DNA from: Sanguinoderma infundibulare
Lineage: Eukaryota > Basidiomycota > Agaricomycetes > Polyporales > Polyporaceae
Assembly (NCBI GenBank): GCA_032821775.1
Contig: JAVLRN010000005.1
Coordinates: 682,001 to 746,000, forward strand
Length of the DNA stretch: 64,000 bases
Direction of reading: 5' to 3'
Both the position numbers and the translations under genes were made by a program. Positions 1-9,171 of this stretch are shown here, in pieces (position 1 is the first letter of the stretch; the number at the start of each line of letters is the position of its first letter). Under the pieces are notes generated by a model, which saw nothing but the letters and a program-made list of their open reading frames with translations, made no database searches and was not told the DNA's origin.

Positions 1-1
1 C

Positions 2-2247
2 CGTCTAGAGCAAGGTGCGGATGCACTACGCAGTCTCCCGCAGGTTGGAAAGGGGACGGAGCACGGGGAGGATTGGTCTGTGAAAGCCGAACCAGGCAAG
101 TGTATTCAGAGCTCGACGTCTCATGTGATAGAACTAAGAAGCCTCCCTCGAAATTAGGGCTATCTTCTTTCGCGGACGATATCGAGGGTATAGGCAAATA
201 CCTCGTACCCTTGCTTGAGCACGCGCGAACACACATACCCCCGTCATTGCAGCCGGAAACGCCACTGTTTCTGCTCGCGACCGCCGGAATGCGCTTGCTC
301 ACTCCAGAGAAGCAGGCCCAAGTGCTCTCCGCCGCTTGCGACTTCCTCAGATTCCATTCCAACTTCAAGATTGACGACCCCTCGTCCAATGGACCGTGCG
401 GTTCTAGTGTCCGCATCATCACGGGCGAGGAGGAGGGTCTGTTCGGTTGGATCGCCGTCAACTACCTAATGGACGGCTTCAAGGGGTCAGACGACGTTCG
501 TCTTACCTACGGTTTCCTGGACATGGGCGGTGCGTCCACCCAGATCGCTTTCGAGCCCAGCAAAGAGGAGCAGGAGCGGGCCCAAAATCTCCTAGACGTT
601 AGATTACGTCTCCTCGACGGTAACGATATTCACCACAAAGTGTTCGTCACTACATGGCTGGGCTATGGTACGAACCAGGCGCGGGAGCGCTATGTCGGCC
701 GTCTCATAAACGAGTACGAGACCAACCGAACACTGTCCACCGACCCTGAGGTGCACATAGACGATCCATGTCTTCCGAAGGACCTCACCATCTTGAACAC
801 CCCCGTCCAACCGGACTCTGCCTCCGAACACGCCAAAATGCCACACAACTTCGTCGGCACCGGCTCCTGGGAGCAGTGTCTTCAGAACACTCTTCCGCTT
901 TTGAACAAGGACGCCCCGTGTCCGGACTCACATTGCCTGTTCAATGGCGTGTACGTCCCGCCGATAGACTTCAAGGTGTCCCACTTCATCGGCGTCTCCG
1001 AGTACTGGTATTCGACCGAGCAGAGCTTCGGTCTCGGTGGGGCCTATGACGTCGTCCAGTACGAACGCGCGGCGTCTGAGTTCTGTGCTCAGGACTGGAC
1101 CCACATTCTTCAAGACCACGAGGAGAAGCGGAAGCAAGGCCACCTCGGCGGGGATGGCGAGGTCGAAGAAGGCGGGGTCATTGTCGACACGGGCAAGTGG
1201 GGGCTAGACGTGGAGATCCCGCGGCTGCAGATGCAATGTTTCAAGGCGGCGTGGATCGTCAACGTCCTCCATGAGGGAATTGGCATGCCTCGCATTGTCG
1301 ACGCCGGAGGGAATGTCACCGCCGGAGGAGAGCAGGTCATAGCCCAGGCACAATCCAAGGGCCTCGGTCGACCCTCTTTCCAATCGATGGACACTGTCGG
1401 AGACATTGCGATCAGCTGGACACTGGGCAAAATGGTCCTCGAGGCGAGCAGAGAGGTTCCCGCTGCGTCCGCGACGGCGAAGCCCATTGTGGATCCACTC
1501 GACGATATTCCCGACATCTCCACATCCCCCGTTCAACCCATTCGTCCCCCATTCTTGGATTTCGACGCGCTCGAGGACAGCATCTCCCACCACCTGCCGT
1601 CTTCCCTGACTCGACATCAGCTCGGTTTCTCTCCCGTCGCCTTCGTCTTCTATCTATCCATCTGCGCACTTCTCACCGCTACATTATACCGCCTGCGTCA
1701 CCGCATACGAAGCACCGTCCGACGTTTCGTCAACAAACGTGACCGCTCATACCTCGCAGATGGTTATATGATGGAAGAAGGCCTGTCACTCACGGGCGGC
1801 GTTCCGCCCTCACCCCCGCGCTCCATGTCAGGTGCCGGGTTGTCGTTCAACCAGTTTCTCCGCCCCATCCAACGACTGGCTTCCAACTCCGGATACCGCC
1901 ACTCGCGCCCAGCTCCGCTCATCCTCAGCAGGGACGCGATGACCCTGTCCGGACAACCCTCCCCCGTCCGCGTCTCGCCACTGCGATCATTCTCCTTCCC
2001 CGTGACGCCGACAGCGAACAGCCTCGCCCCGCACAACGAGCCCAACGGCACTGCGACGTCGTTTGTTCCGAGCTCGCCGCGGCTCCCTGACGGGAGCTTC
2101 ATGTCCAACGGCAGCGTGTCATCGCTCCAGTCGCGATCCCGCAACTCCTCCCACATCAACCTTTCCTCGCTTGCCCCGCGGCAGGCCATCGCACGGACGT
2201 TTAGCGGAGGTAACCACGAACACTCGGCGTCGTTCCGTGACGAATGA
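2..2247 (+). CDS. YND1: Golgi apyrase (GDA1/CD39 nucleoside diphosphatase), 5'-partial
   Basis: Hydrolyses nucleoside di- and triphosphates in the Golgi lumen, which sustains nucleotide-sugar import. Two exons are visible: 2-95 (open to the window edge) and 158-2247, giving 727 residues of a partial protein. They join across a GC-AG intron (96-157, donor GCAAGT), restoring the conserved run KAEPGLSSFADD. Apyrase-conserved regions seen: ATAGMRLL, GEEEGLFGW, DMGGASTQIAFEP and a late IAISWTLGKM. One hydrophobic span of about 20 residues (near AFVFYLSICALLTATLY) lies C-terminal to the catalytic domain, followed by a Ser/Pro-rich tail of about 180 residues. A C-terminal rather than N-terminal membrane anchor points to the YND1 type, not GDA1. 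The first in-frame ATG in the window (position 73) lies in another frame of exon 1 and would skip the conserved segment, so the real start lies upstream of the window. Confidence 0.9.
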   Translation, partial: SRARCGCTTQSPAGWKGDGARGGLVCESRTRQVYSELDVSCDRTKKPPSKLGLSSFADDIEGIGKYLVPLLEHARTHIPPSLQPETPLFLLATAGMRLLTPEKQAQVLSAACDFLRFHSNFKIDDPSSNGPCGSSVRIITGEEEGLFGWIAVNYLMDGFKGSDDVRLTYGFLDMGGASTQIAFEPSKEEQERAQNLLDVRLRLLDGNDIHHKVFVTTWLGYGTNQARERYVGRLINEYETNRTLSTDPEVHIDDPCLPKDLTILNTPVQPDSASEHAKMPHNFVGTGSWEQCLQNTLPLLNKDAPCPDSHCLFNGVYVPPIDFKVSHFIGVSEYWYSTEQSFGLGGAYDVVQYERAASEFCAQDWTHILQDHEEKRKQGHLGGDGEVEEGGVIVDTGKWGLDVEIPRLQMQCFKAAWIVNVLHEGIGMPRIVDAGGNVTAGGEQVIAQAQSKGLGRPSFQSMDTVGDIAISWTLGKMVLEASREVPAASATAKPIVDPLDDIPDISTSPVQPIRPPFLDFDALEDSISHHLPSSLTRHQLGFSPVAFVFYLSICALLTATLYRLRHRIRSTVRRFVNKRDRSYLADGYMMEEGLSLTGGVPPSPPRSMSGAGLSFNQFLRPIQRLASNSGYRHSRPAPLILSRDAMTLSGQPSPVRVSPLRSFSFPVTPTANSLAPHNEPNGTATSFVPSSPRLPDGSFMSNGSVSSLQSRSRNSSHINLSSLAPRQAIARTFSGGNHEHSASFRDE

Positions 2248-3903
2248 ACCTTGCACCTCTCTCCCGCTCCCGCTCTCTCGTTCACGACACTTATATTATT
2301 TGTAACGGACCAGGACATGTTGCCAGCATGTAGCGTATGACTTATGTGCTAATCCCCGGCTTGTCGTGACGCTCAAGTGACGATATTACGCATCTTATTA
2401 TTACGATCTGGTCGGCCGTACACCGAACACGGCACCACCCTCAGCTCGCCTCCGTCTTGATGGAACTGTGCAGACGACGTACCCGTGCGCGCCACCATCC
2501 GACGAATAAGGCCACGCTCCCAGCATCGCCCCTTGCGTCGTATAAAATCTCCCACCGCGAACTTGCCCACGTCCATATTCGCACCTGCGCGCGACAGTGG
2601 AACACAACGCTTTCCTCCCTCGTTCCGGGGTACCTAGGCAACATCAAAGCACCCGCACGGTGTGTGTGTGTGCGAGTACCGTTTTGGCCTCGCCGACGGA
2701 CTCGGACTCAACGACGTCGATACTGTCGTTTCTTAATGAAACAGGAGACAGAGCGGAACGCAACTCGCAAAACAGCTGAGACCCACTAGTACTCGGCCTG
2801 CGGTTACCGTCAGCTTTGAATCCGAAGATCAACCACAGCCTGCAGACATTCGACATTCGCCGTCAGGCCGCAGCTGCGAGCCTCCCCCTCAGCGGCGTCG
2901 CAGGAGCATATGCTCACGAAGCCCCGCCCGGGTTCTGCACCACGTCGAGCGTGGGCCGCTGTGAGAACGATCTCGAAGCTCGCCACCGTGCGGGGAACGG
3001 CGCGAACGCGGCTGCAAATCACAGCGCGGGGGGACCAACCCGGACACGGCACGGCACCAGGTTCAGTTCTCTGCGCGTTCAGGTTCGGGTCCCAGCGTTT
3101 CCAGAAGGGGATGCTGAGGCACTGGACGCTTCGCGCTCGCACTGCGCATGGGTCCGCGAGGAACCGCTAGAGACGAGTGGCCCTGGCCCCAGCAGCGCTC
3201 CATATTGTACTTACCACATACGTGCTCAAGTTACCCGTCGGACGCTCCAGGCGTGCGGCGACCAATGGTCTTCCGAGGAACAAGGCGCGTAAGCCCATGT
3301 CGTAAACGTGTGTTGCAATTGAGTTCGCGTGCTGGGAGTTTCCTCCTTTGAGTCGCCCGCAACGGCCCTGGGGCCCCGGGGCCTTCTCAAGGCTTCACGG
3401 AGTCGAACATGGCGACAGGATCGCAACTAGCCTTCGATGCGTGCGGGCACGAGGCGGTATCAGGAGGTATATGTATCAGATAGCGGACAGAGAGGGGGCC
3501 TTCCAGCTCTCGGGGCGGCCCTGGGTTCCCCTGGATTCCTGTGCATTTGCATTCAGTCGGTGTGCTGCAGCCCCTCCCCACCCAGTAGCTTTCGGGGACT
3601 GGTACCGCGTCACCGCGCCCGGCGCGCAATTGCGCCCGCCCCTTCGCGTTCCGTAAATCCCTCGCTTCCTCCTGCCCGCGCTCCCGCGTGTACAGTTTGC
3701 GCCCGCATCCGGCCTAGATAGAGATAGTGAGATAACGACGAGGGTGACGAGTGGTAAGTTGCCGAGCAGCGACAATCCGGACTGCCGTGTACGGCAAAGG
3801 GGAAAGAAACGGGGCGGGAGGGAGAAAAATAATAAAGTTCGGCACTCACGTTCAGAGTTCAGCATAACAAAACAAGCACATCGACGGACGACGACAGTCC
3901 CAT
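2248..3903. other. intergenic region between convergent genes
   Basis: About 1.66 kb between the stop of the apyrase gene (+) and the stop of the PWWP-like gene (-). It should hold both 3' UTRs. Short open frames occur on both strands, but none has recognisable motifs, a splice-supported extension or typical codon regularity. No tRNA or repeat structure was seen. Confidence 0.6.
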
Positions 3904-6900
3904 TCAAACAGCCACACCCCTCCGAGGCCGCCCCGTGCGCGTGGTGCCGCCGGCATCGCCCCCGTTCCCCTTCGAGCCCGCCTTCGCGGACGGGAGCATT
4001 GTCTTCTCTACAGCCTGCCGCATCCGTATGATGTCGTGCACCCAGTTCGTCTTCTCGCCCTCCTCCGTCGCGCGCGCGTGCAGCCGGTCTTCCTCTCGCG
4101 GCTCGAGCAGCCCGAGCGCGGTGCGCTGGCCCGTGCGCCACAGGAGGAGCTGGAGGATCGCCTCCTGCAGCAGGACGTTGTTGCAGTACTGCGCGGGGCA
4201 CGCCACGAATTCGATTCGTTTGGAATTCGCAGTCGCACGGTTCCCCGCGCGAACGGAGAAGGAGATGAGAACGAGGACGAGGGGACCCCCGGTCAGCTAG
4301 CCGAACCTTTCCCGTTCTAGAGGATCTGAAGCCAATCTCACCGTTATTTTCTCCACGGCGTCCAGGTCCTGGAACGTTCTACGTCCGGCCGTCGGGGGCG
4401 GAGGCGAGGGCGAGGGGGGGTGCGCACCCGCCACCGCGGGTCCAGCTTCATCCGGTGCCGTGGTCGGTGCCCCTTCTTTGCCGTCGGCGACTTCCTTGTC
4501 GTCTTCTGCCAGCGACGCGGGAACAATTGCTGCCGTCTCTGCATCTTGGATCTGCGCAGGCGTGGACATGCGCACGTTCTACCCATATGCGTTGAGTATC
4601 GCACGGGCCGAGGACCAGCAGATAACATTGACACGTACCTCGGTCGCGCTCGGCTGCTCGGTCGTGGGGCTGGCCATCATGGCAGCCGAATCGTCAACCG
4701 CGTCTTCAGGAACCGTATCTGGGGCTGAGGCTGGGGCTGCGACCTGCCGATCATTTGTTGGGGGTCGTCTGGAAAACAACTGCGGATATGCCTCGAAACT
4801 ATTAACCTCATGGTCTGGAGCGTCATGCCGTACAGATACAGACGTCCCCTTCTCGTCCTAAGAACATCGGAAATTTGGGCATTGAAACTCAAAACCATAT
4901 CAAATGGGGAAACGACTCACGTCCGTGTCGTTCTCCGTCAGCGCAAACGACGAGGGGGGAGCCTCCGGCTCCGACTGCGGGAGGAGCTGCACGAGACAGG
5001 ACGAACTCGCAGTTAGGCATATCGTCGAGTGAATACCGGAAAATGTAGCGGTCACCTCGGTGTCATCGTTGGAGAGAATTGTGAGCACACTATCCGCATC
5101 GTCGTCGTCCTACGAATCCCATGATCATGAGCATTTCCGCAGTCTAAAGGCTCAAGAACCGTGGTCACAAGAGGTGGACAGACGGAACTCACTCTATCGA
5201 CACGAGCAGTCCACGCCTCCCCAACGGCCCGCCCTTTGTCCTTGGGCGGAGGAGGATAGAGCTTGTCACGAGGATATTCGACGCTCACCCCCATCTCCCG
5301 CCTCTTCTCCCGGCGCCAGGCCCATGACCTCACCAGGAACGCGACTTCCTCCTTATTCTCCGCACTCAGGCTGCCCCGTGGAGGCACAGCGTCGAGCACC
5401 TTCCTCCGCGCACCACCTCCACGCATGAACCCCGCATTCCGCCCTGTCGCCGGGCCGTACGTGTCGTCGAGCACGGCGGCGAGCACGGGCTTCACATACT
5501 CGAACTGCTCTGCAATACTCAGCTCGTTCTCGAACGCTACGGCGTCGGGAGCGGGGAGGCGCGGGACCGGGCTGGGTGCACGAAGCGTCTCCTCGTCTTT
5601 GGGCGCAAAGGGGCGCGCGAAGTCTTGAGCGTCGTCAGAGTCGTCGATCGTGTCGTTGTCTGCGTCGAGGCCGTAGTTTTCGGTGCACTCGCCCAACTGT
5701 AGGTAATACATTATTTAATTAGTTGCATGTGCACGCCAAAAGCTGCAGGGACGATGGGCAAGAACGTACGTTGCAGGTTGCGAACTCGTCGTCGGTCGTC
5801 GTCCAGAACAGCTCGTGCTCGATCTGCTTCATGCACCCGTCGAAGAACACGACCTTGTACTTGGGCTTCTGCGATGACTTCTTCGGCCTGATGTATGCGA
5901 GTATCTTCGCCGGCCAGTACTGCGTCTTGGACTTGGACTCGCGTGCGAGCACGAGCTCGCCGGGGATTTCGAGAAGTGGGTTCGGAGACGGCGCACGCCA
6001 CGGTCGTTCAACCTTGACGTTCGAGTCGACATCGAAGTCCCCCAAGCCGACGTCCTCGCCAACATCCATGTCGGAGTCAGAGGCTTTGCCTTTGCCCTTG
6101 CCTTTCGGGTCCGCTTTCGTTTTCCCCTTACCGTTCGTGGTGCCATTCCGACGGGACGGAAGGGAGGAAGAACCAGCCTGGAGGTCGTCCCTGCCCTCGT
6201 GCACGTTAACCATGGCATCACGAGCCTCTCGCCAAACAATGTCGATGTCAAGTTTCCGCTTTTTGCGGGGAGAAGACGGCACGGACGTCCGCCGCACAGG
6301 GCGGTAGTTGTCCTCGTGGAAGCGTATGCGGCCTTCAAGCTCGATTGAGCGAACGTTCGAAGTTGATGGTCTGGGCACGTCGAGTTGCCGTGGCCCTGGT
6401 GGGTCGCCAAAGAGCGAAACACGCATTAGCGGTTTCGGCAGATCGACCTGGGGATAGACGTTAACATTGTAAGTTCCGAAGATATACATGACCAGTATGT
6501 AAGAACCTTGGCCGGCCACCACATTGTGTCCTCATCGGAATCCACGTTGGCCAGGTTGCCTGCCAAATCCAGGCTTACCCAGACCAGGTTTCCCATGTCC
6601 GCCTCGTCCATGCTCTCGCCTTCGGATTCAGACGAATCCAACGCGAAGATGGTATCAAGCGACTTGGACTGGGAGAGGGGCTGGGGCCTGGGGACGGTTG
6701 GGTGCTGCATTTGTGACTGTACGCGCTGGAACTGTCGAGCGAGCCTGGGTGCCAACACGGGGAAGTCTGGAGGTGGTTTGAACGCCACTTCGGGCGAAGA
6801 CACCGGAGTGAGGCTGCTAGCTGAACTGGTCGAAGAGGAGCGCGACAACGGCCGCTTCCTGGGGCCTTTGCTGGTCGGTGCATGCGCCTTTCCGGCCGCC

Positions 6901-7355
6901 TTGGCGATTGCTGTCACTGTCCCGTTGCCGGTATTGCGGAGTGGGATGACTACGACGGGCTTCGGCTTGTCCTCGATGATGATAACGTCGGAGTCGGACT
7001 CGCCTACGGAGTTGTTCTCGATAGAGGATGAGGGAGAGCCAGTCCGTGTCCGTCCGCTCTTGCGGCTCCTCCCGCCACGTCCACGTCCGCCCCCACGTCC
7101 ACGGTCACTTGCGGCTTCGGCATTGCTGGTGCGCTGCCTGTTCGGAGAGGACTCGGTCAGGGACAGGGCTCGAGAGGGCTGTCGGGGCATCGGAGGGATG
7201 TGCTTGTACTTGCGCTTGCCGCCATACGTGACCTTGACTGGGCTCCTCGGGGTAGACGGCTGGCTCGGAAAGGGTCCGGTGCGCTCGTCGTCGTCGCTGT
7301 CGAGCTGTTTGGCCGCGAGTTTGGATGCCTTTTGTGCGGCGGCACGTCGAGGCAT
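3904..7355 (-). CDS. nuclear protein with two PWWP/Tudor-like modules
   Basis: Conserved-looking protein of 963 aa, probably a chromatin-associated factor; I know no characterised orthologue. Exons on the minus strand: 7355-6507, 6447-5770, 5696-5193, 5109-5056, 4986-4921, 4857-4639, 4578-4342, 4188-3904. All seven introns are phase 0. Start MPRRAAAQK is chosen for its good context (acc before ATG); an in-frame ATG 15 codons upstream is possible. The N-terminal 200 residues are basic and low-complexity (RGRGGGRGRGGRSRKSGR). Module 1 (about residues 255-300) reads GNLVWVSLD, then WWPAKVDLPKPLMRVSLFGD across intron 1. Module 2 (about 450-505) reads GELVLARES, YWPAKILAYI, KYKVVFFDG. Both resemble the PWWP/Tudor Royal-family beta-barrel. 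The acidic middle part is followed by a C-terminal helical segment (ITYCNNVLLQEAILQLLLWR) that appears only after the last intron is removed. Domain assignment is from motif resemblance only. Confidence 0.8.
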
Positions 7356-7903
7356 GGTCTTGTTCGCTATAGCATCCGCTGTAGGCTCGTCTGCAGGCAT
7401 GTGGGTGCAGGTGGGACCCGTTCCGAAGGTTTCGGAGCTTGACGCGGGGGAGATTGAGAGGGTAATGTGAGGTATTGCTGGCAGGAATATCCCAAGCGTT
7501 GCACAGAGGTGCCAGTGGCGGTAGAGTGCACAGAGTACTTCGTGGACGACAAGCTGGCAGCGGACGGGATGGAAGACGAGAAGAGAGACGCGAGCAGCCT
7601 CCGAGCGCGCACACCTCCCCAAACCGCCATCTGAATCTCCTCCGACGCGCGCCGGACGCGGACTCGGACGCGCTCCGTCACGCCGTGACCGCACCCCCAC
7701 TGCAGACAAAGTTGGCCCAATCGCCAGTTCACCCTCGCCCCTTTGCGTCTTGGGCACAGAAGCCCCGTCAGACAAACTCGTAGGTTGCACTGAAGCTCAT
7801 CGCTTCCAAACGGTTCCATTCAATATTCGTCTTCCGACAAACGAACACCCAAAGCAAGAACTCCGAGCCCAAGGGGCCCGCGTACGATCTACAACGGCTG
7901 CTT
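7356..7903. other. intergenic region, tandem minus-strand genes
   Basis: About 550 bp between the start of the PWWP-like gene and the end of the small secreted-protein gene, both on the minus strand. It must contain the promoter and 5' UTR of the former and the 3' UTR of the latter. Open frames here (for example the upstream extension of the PWWP first exon) look fortuitous. Confidence 0.5.
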
Positions 7904-8701
7904 TTAAAGGAAGAATGCGGAAACCAAGCCAACGACTCCGACAGAAAGCACCGTCGACGTCCCCACCCTCCCCGCGCCGTTGCCACTCCCACTCGTCGAC
8001 GTCGCTGTACTGGCACCGGACGTCCCAGAAGCCGCCGCAGTGCCAGATCCTCCAGTGGCGGACGCCCCAGAAGTCGCTCCAGAACCCGCCGAGGCACTCG
8101 AGCCCGACGCAGACCCGGTCGCAGTCGCCCCGGCTGCGTTCCCCTGCACCACGAACCCGGTCGCCGTCTCCGTATCGACGACTGTCGCGATCGTCCCGTC
8201 CACATTCGCGACCGCGGTACAGACCGCAATGCCGTTGTTGATCCCGCAGTCCTCCGAGAGCGTCATGCTCAGCAGCGGTTGTTCGTACACGAGGTGCGCA
8301 TCCGTGGCGCCGGCAACGAGCGTGGCTAGAAGACAACAAGCACGTTAATAAAATGCATAAGCAATGAAAACACCCTTCGGGTCGAGATCTGACAGAGACA
8401 AGAAAACCTAAACGCACCGGATCCGACTTCCAGACCAGGAGGGTCCACGTACGTCCCGCTCGTCACACCCGGGCCAATCACCCAAGTCGTGTACCCCGAC
8501 GCGTCCGTCCCGACTTCGTTCGCGGTGATCGCCTGCGGGTCAAAGCCCGGGATGTACAGCGTCGTCTGCGCCGCGGCGACTATCCAACATGCCCGTGCGA
8601 CCGATCAATCAGTCAGCCAGCAAAACAACGTTAAGCTTGACAAACGACGTACGGGATGCGAGGAGCGCAACGGCACCGAATGTCCTCATTGTCATCGCCA
8701 T
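7904..8701 (-). CDS. small secreted Ser/Gly/Ala-rich protein, probable GPI anchor
   Basis: Predicted 210-aa extracellular or cell-wall protein of unknown function. Exons: 8701-8653, 8579-8418, 8325-7904. Splicing exon 1 (49 nt) to exon 2 completes a signal peptide: MAMTMRT, then a hydrophobic FGAVALLASLAAA, with probable cleavage before QTTLYIPGF. The mature N-terminal domain of about 100 residues has two cysteines (SEDCG and AVCTA). It is followed by about 70 residues of Ser/Gly/Ala/Thr repeats and a C-terminal hydrophobic tail (VGTSTVLSVGVVGLVSAFFL), the layout of GPI-anchored fungal surface proteins. A LINE is inserted 257 bp upstream of its start codon, so any regulatory sequence beyond that is now 8.3 kb further away. 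Function is not inferred. Confidence 0.8.
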
Positions 8702-8958
8702 CGTCTCTTTATCTAGCCAGAGCAAAGGAGAGGAAAGATCCTGGGAGCAAAAGAGCGAACGATTCAGGCGAACAAGTGCGAGGTCGCAAAAAGCACGATG
8801 GTCAATTCGTGACATCACCCCCCCTAGGATCTCCTCCTTTATGAACACCGCTGAAACAGCTCCCAAGCCATCACGACCGAACCATCATCACTCTGTATCA
8901 AATCTCGGCCCGTGTGCGCCAGGGCCGGCCTTTGAAAACAGCACGAACACCACGAGTA
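8702..8958 (-). promoter_or_regulatory. remaining proximal promoter of the secreted-protein gene
   Basis: The 257 bp between the start codon at 8701 and the target-site duplication of the LINE. On the minus strand a TATA-like CATAAAGG lies near 8836-8843, about 140 bp before the ATG. Assignment as core promoter is inference from position. Confidence 0.35.
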
Positions 8959-8973
8959 GGCTAACGCGCAGTC
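8959..8973. repeat. target-site duplication, copy at LINE 3' end
   Basis: GGCTAACGCGCAGTC, identical over 15 bp to 17249-17263 at the other end of the element. It directly abuts the poly-T run (poly-A on the minus strand), as expected for target-primed reverse transcription. Bases flanking the 15-mer differ between the two copies. Confidence 0.95.
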
Positions 8974-8996
8974 TTTTTTTTTTTTTTTTTTTTTTT
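8974..8996 (-). other. poly-A tail of the LINE
   Basis: Uninterrupted run of 23 T on the plus strand (A on the element's strand), lying between the 3' UTR and the target-site duplication. The unbroken homopolymer supports recent insertion. Confidence 0.9.
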
Positions 8997-9171
8997 GGGA
9001 CAGGTTATGAGATTCAAGGAAGCCTATTACACGCGAGCCCATGTACCTAGATCCTCATCAAACCAAACCGGTATCCAGCGTTCAGTTGTCAACACACGTG
9101 CCACGTTGGCCGCATGGCTGGTCCGCACCCGAAGGCAGCGAGCGGAACCGCCCTCAGTACAACAACACCCG

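Noticed and set aside
73..157. ATG at position 73 as the start of the apyrase
   Set aside because: The residues between 73 and 157 do not match the family, whereas the frame from position 2 spliced at 95/158 does.
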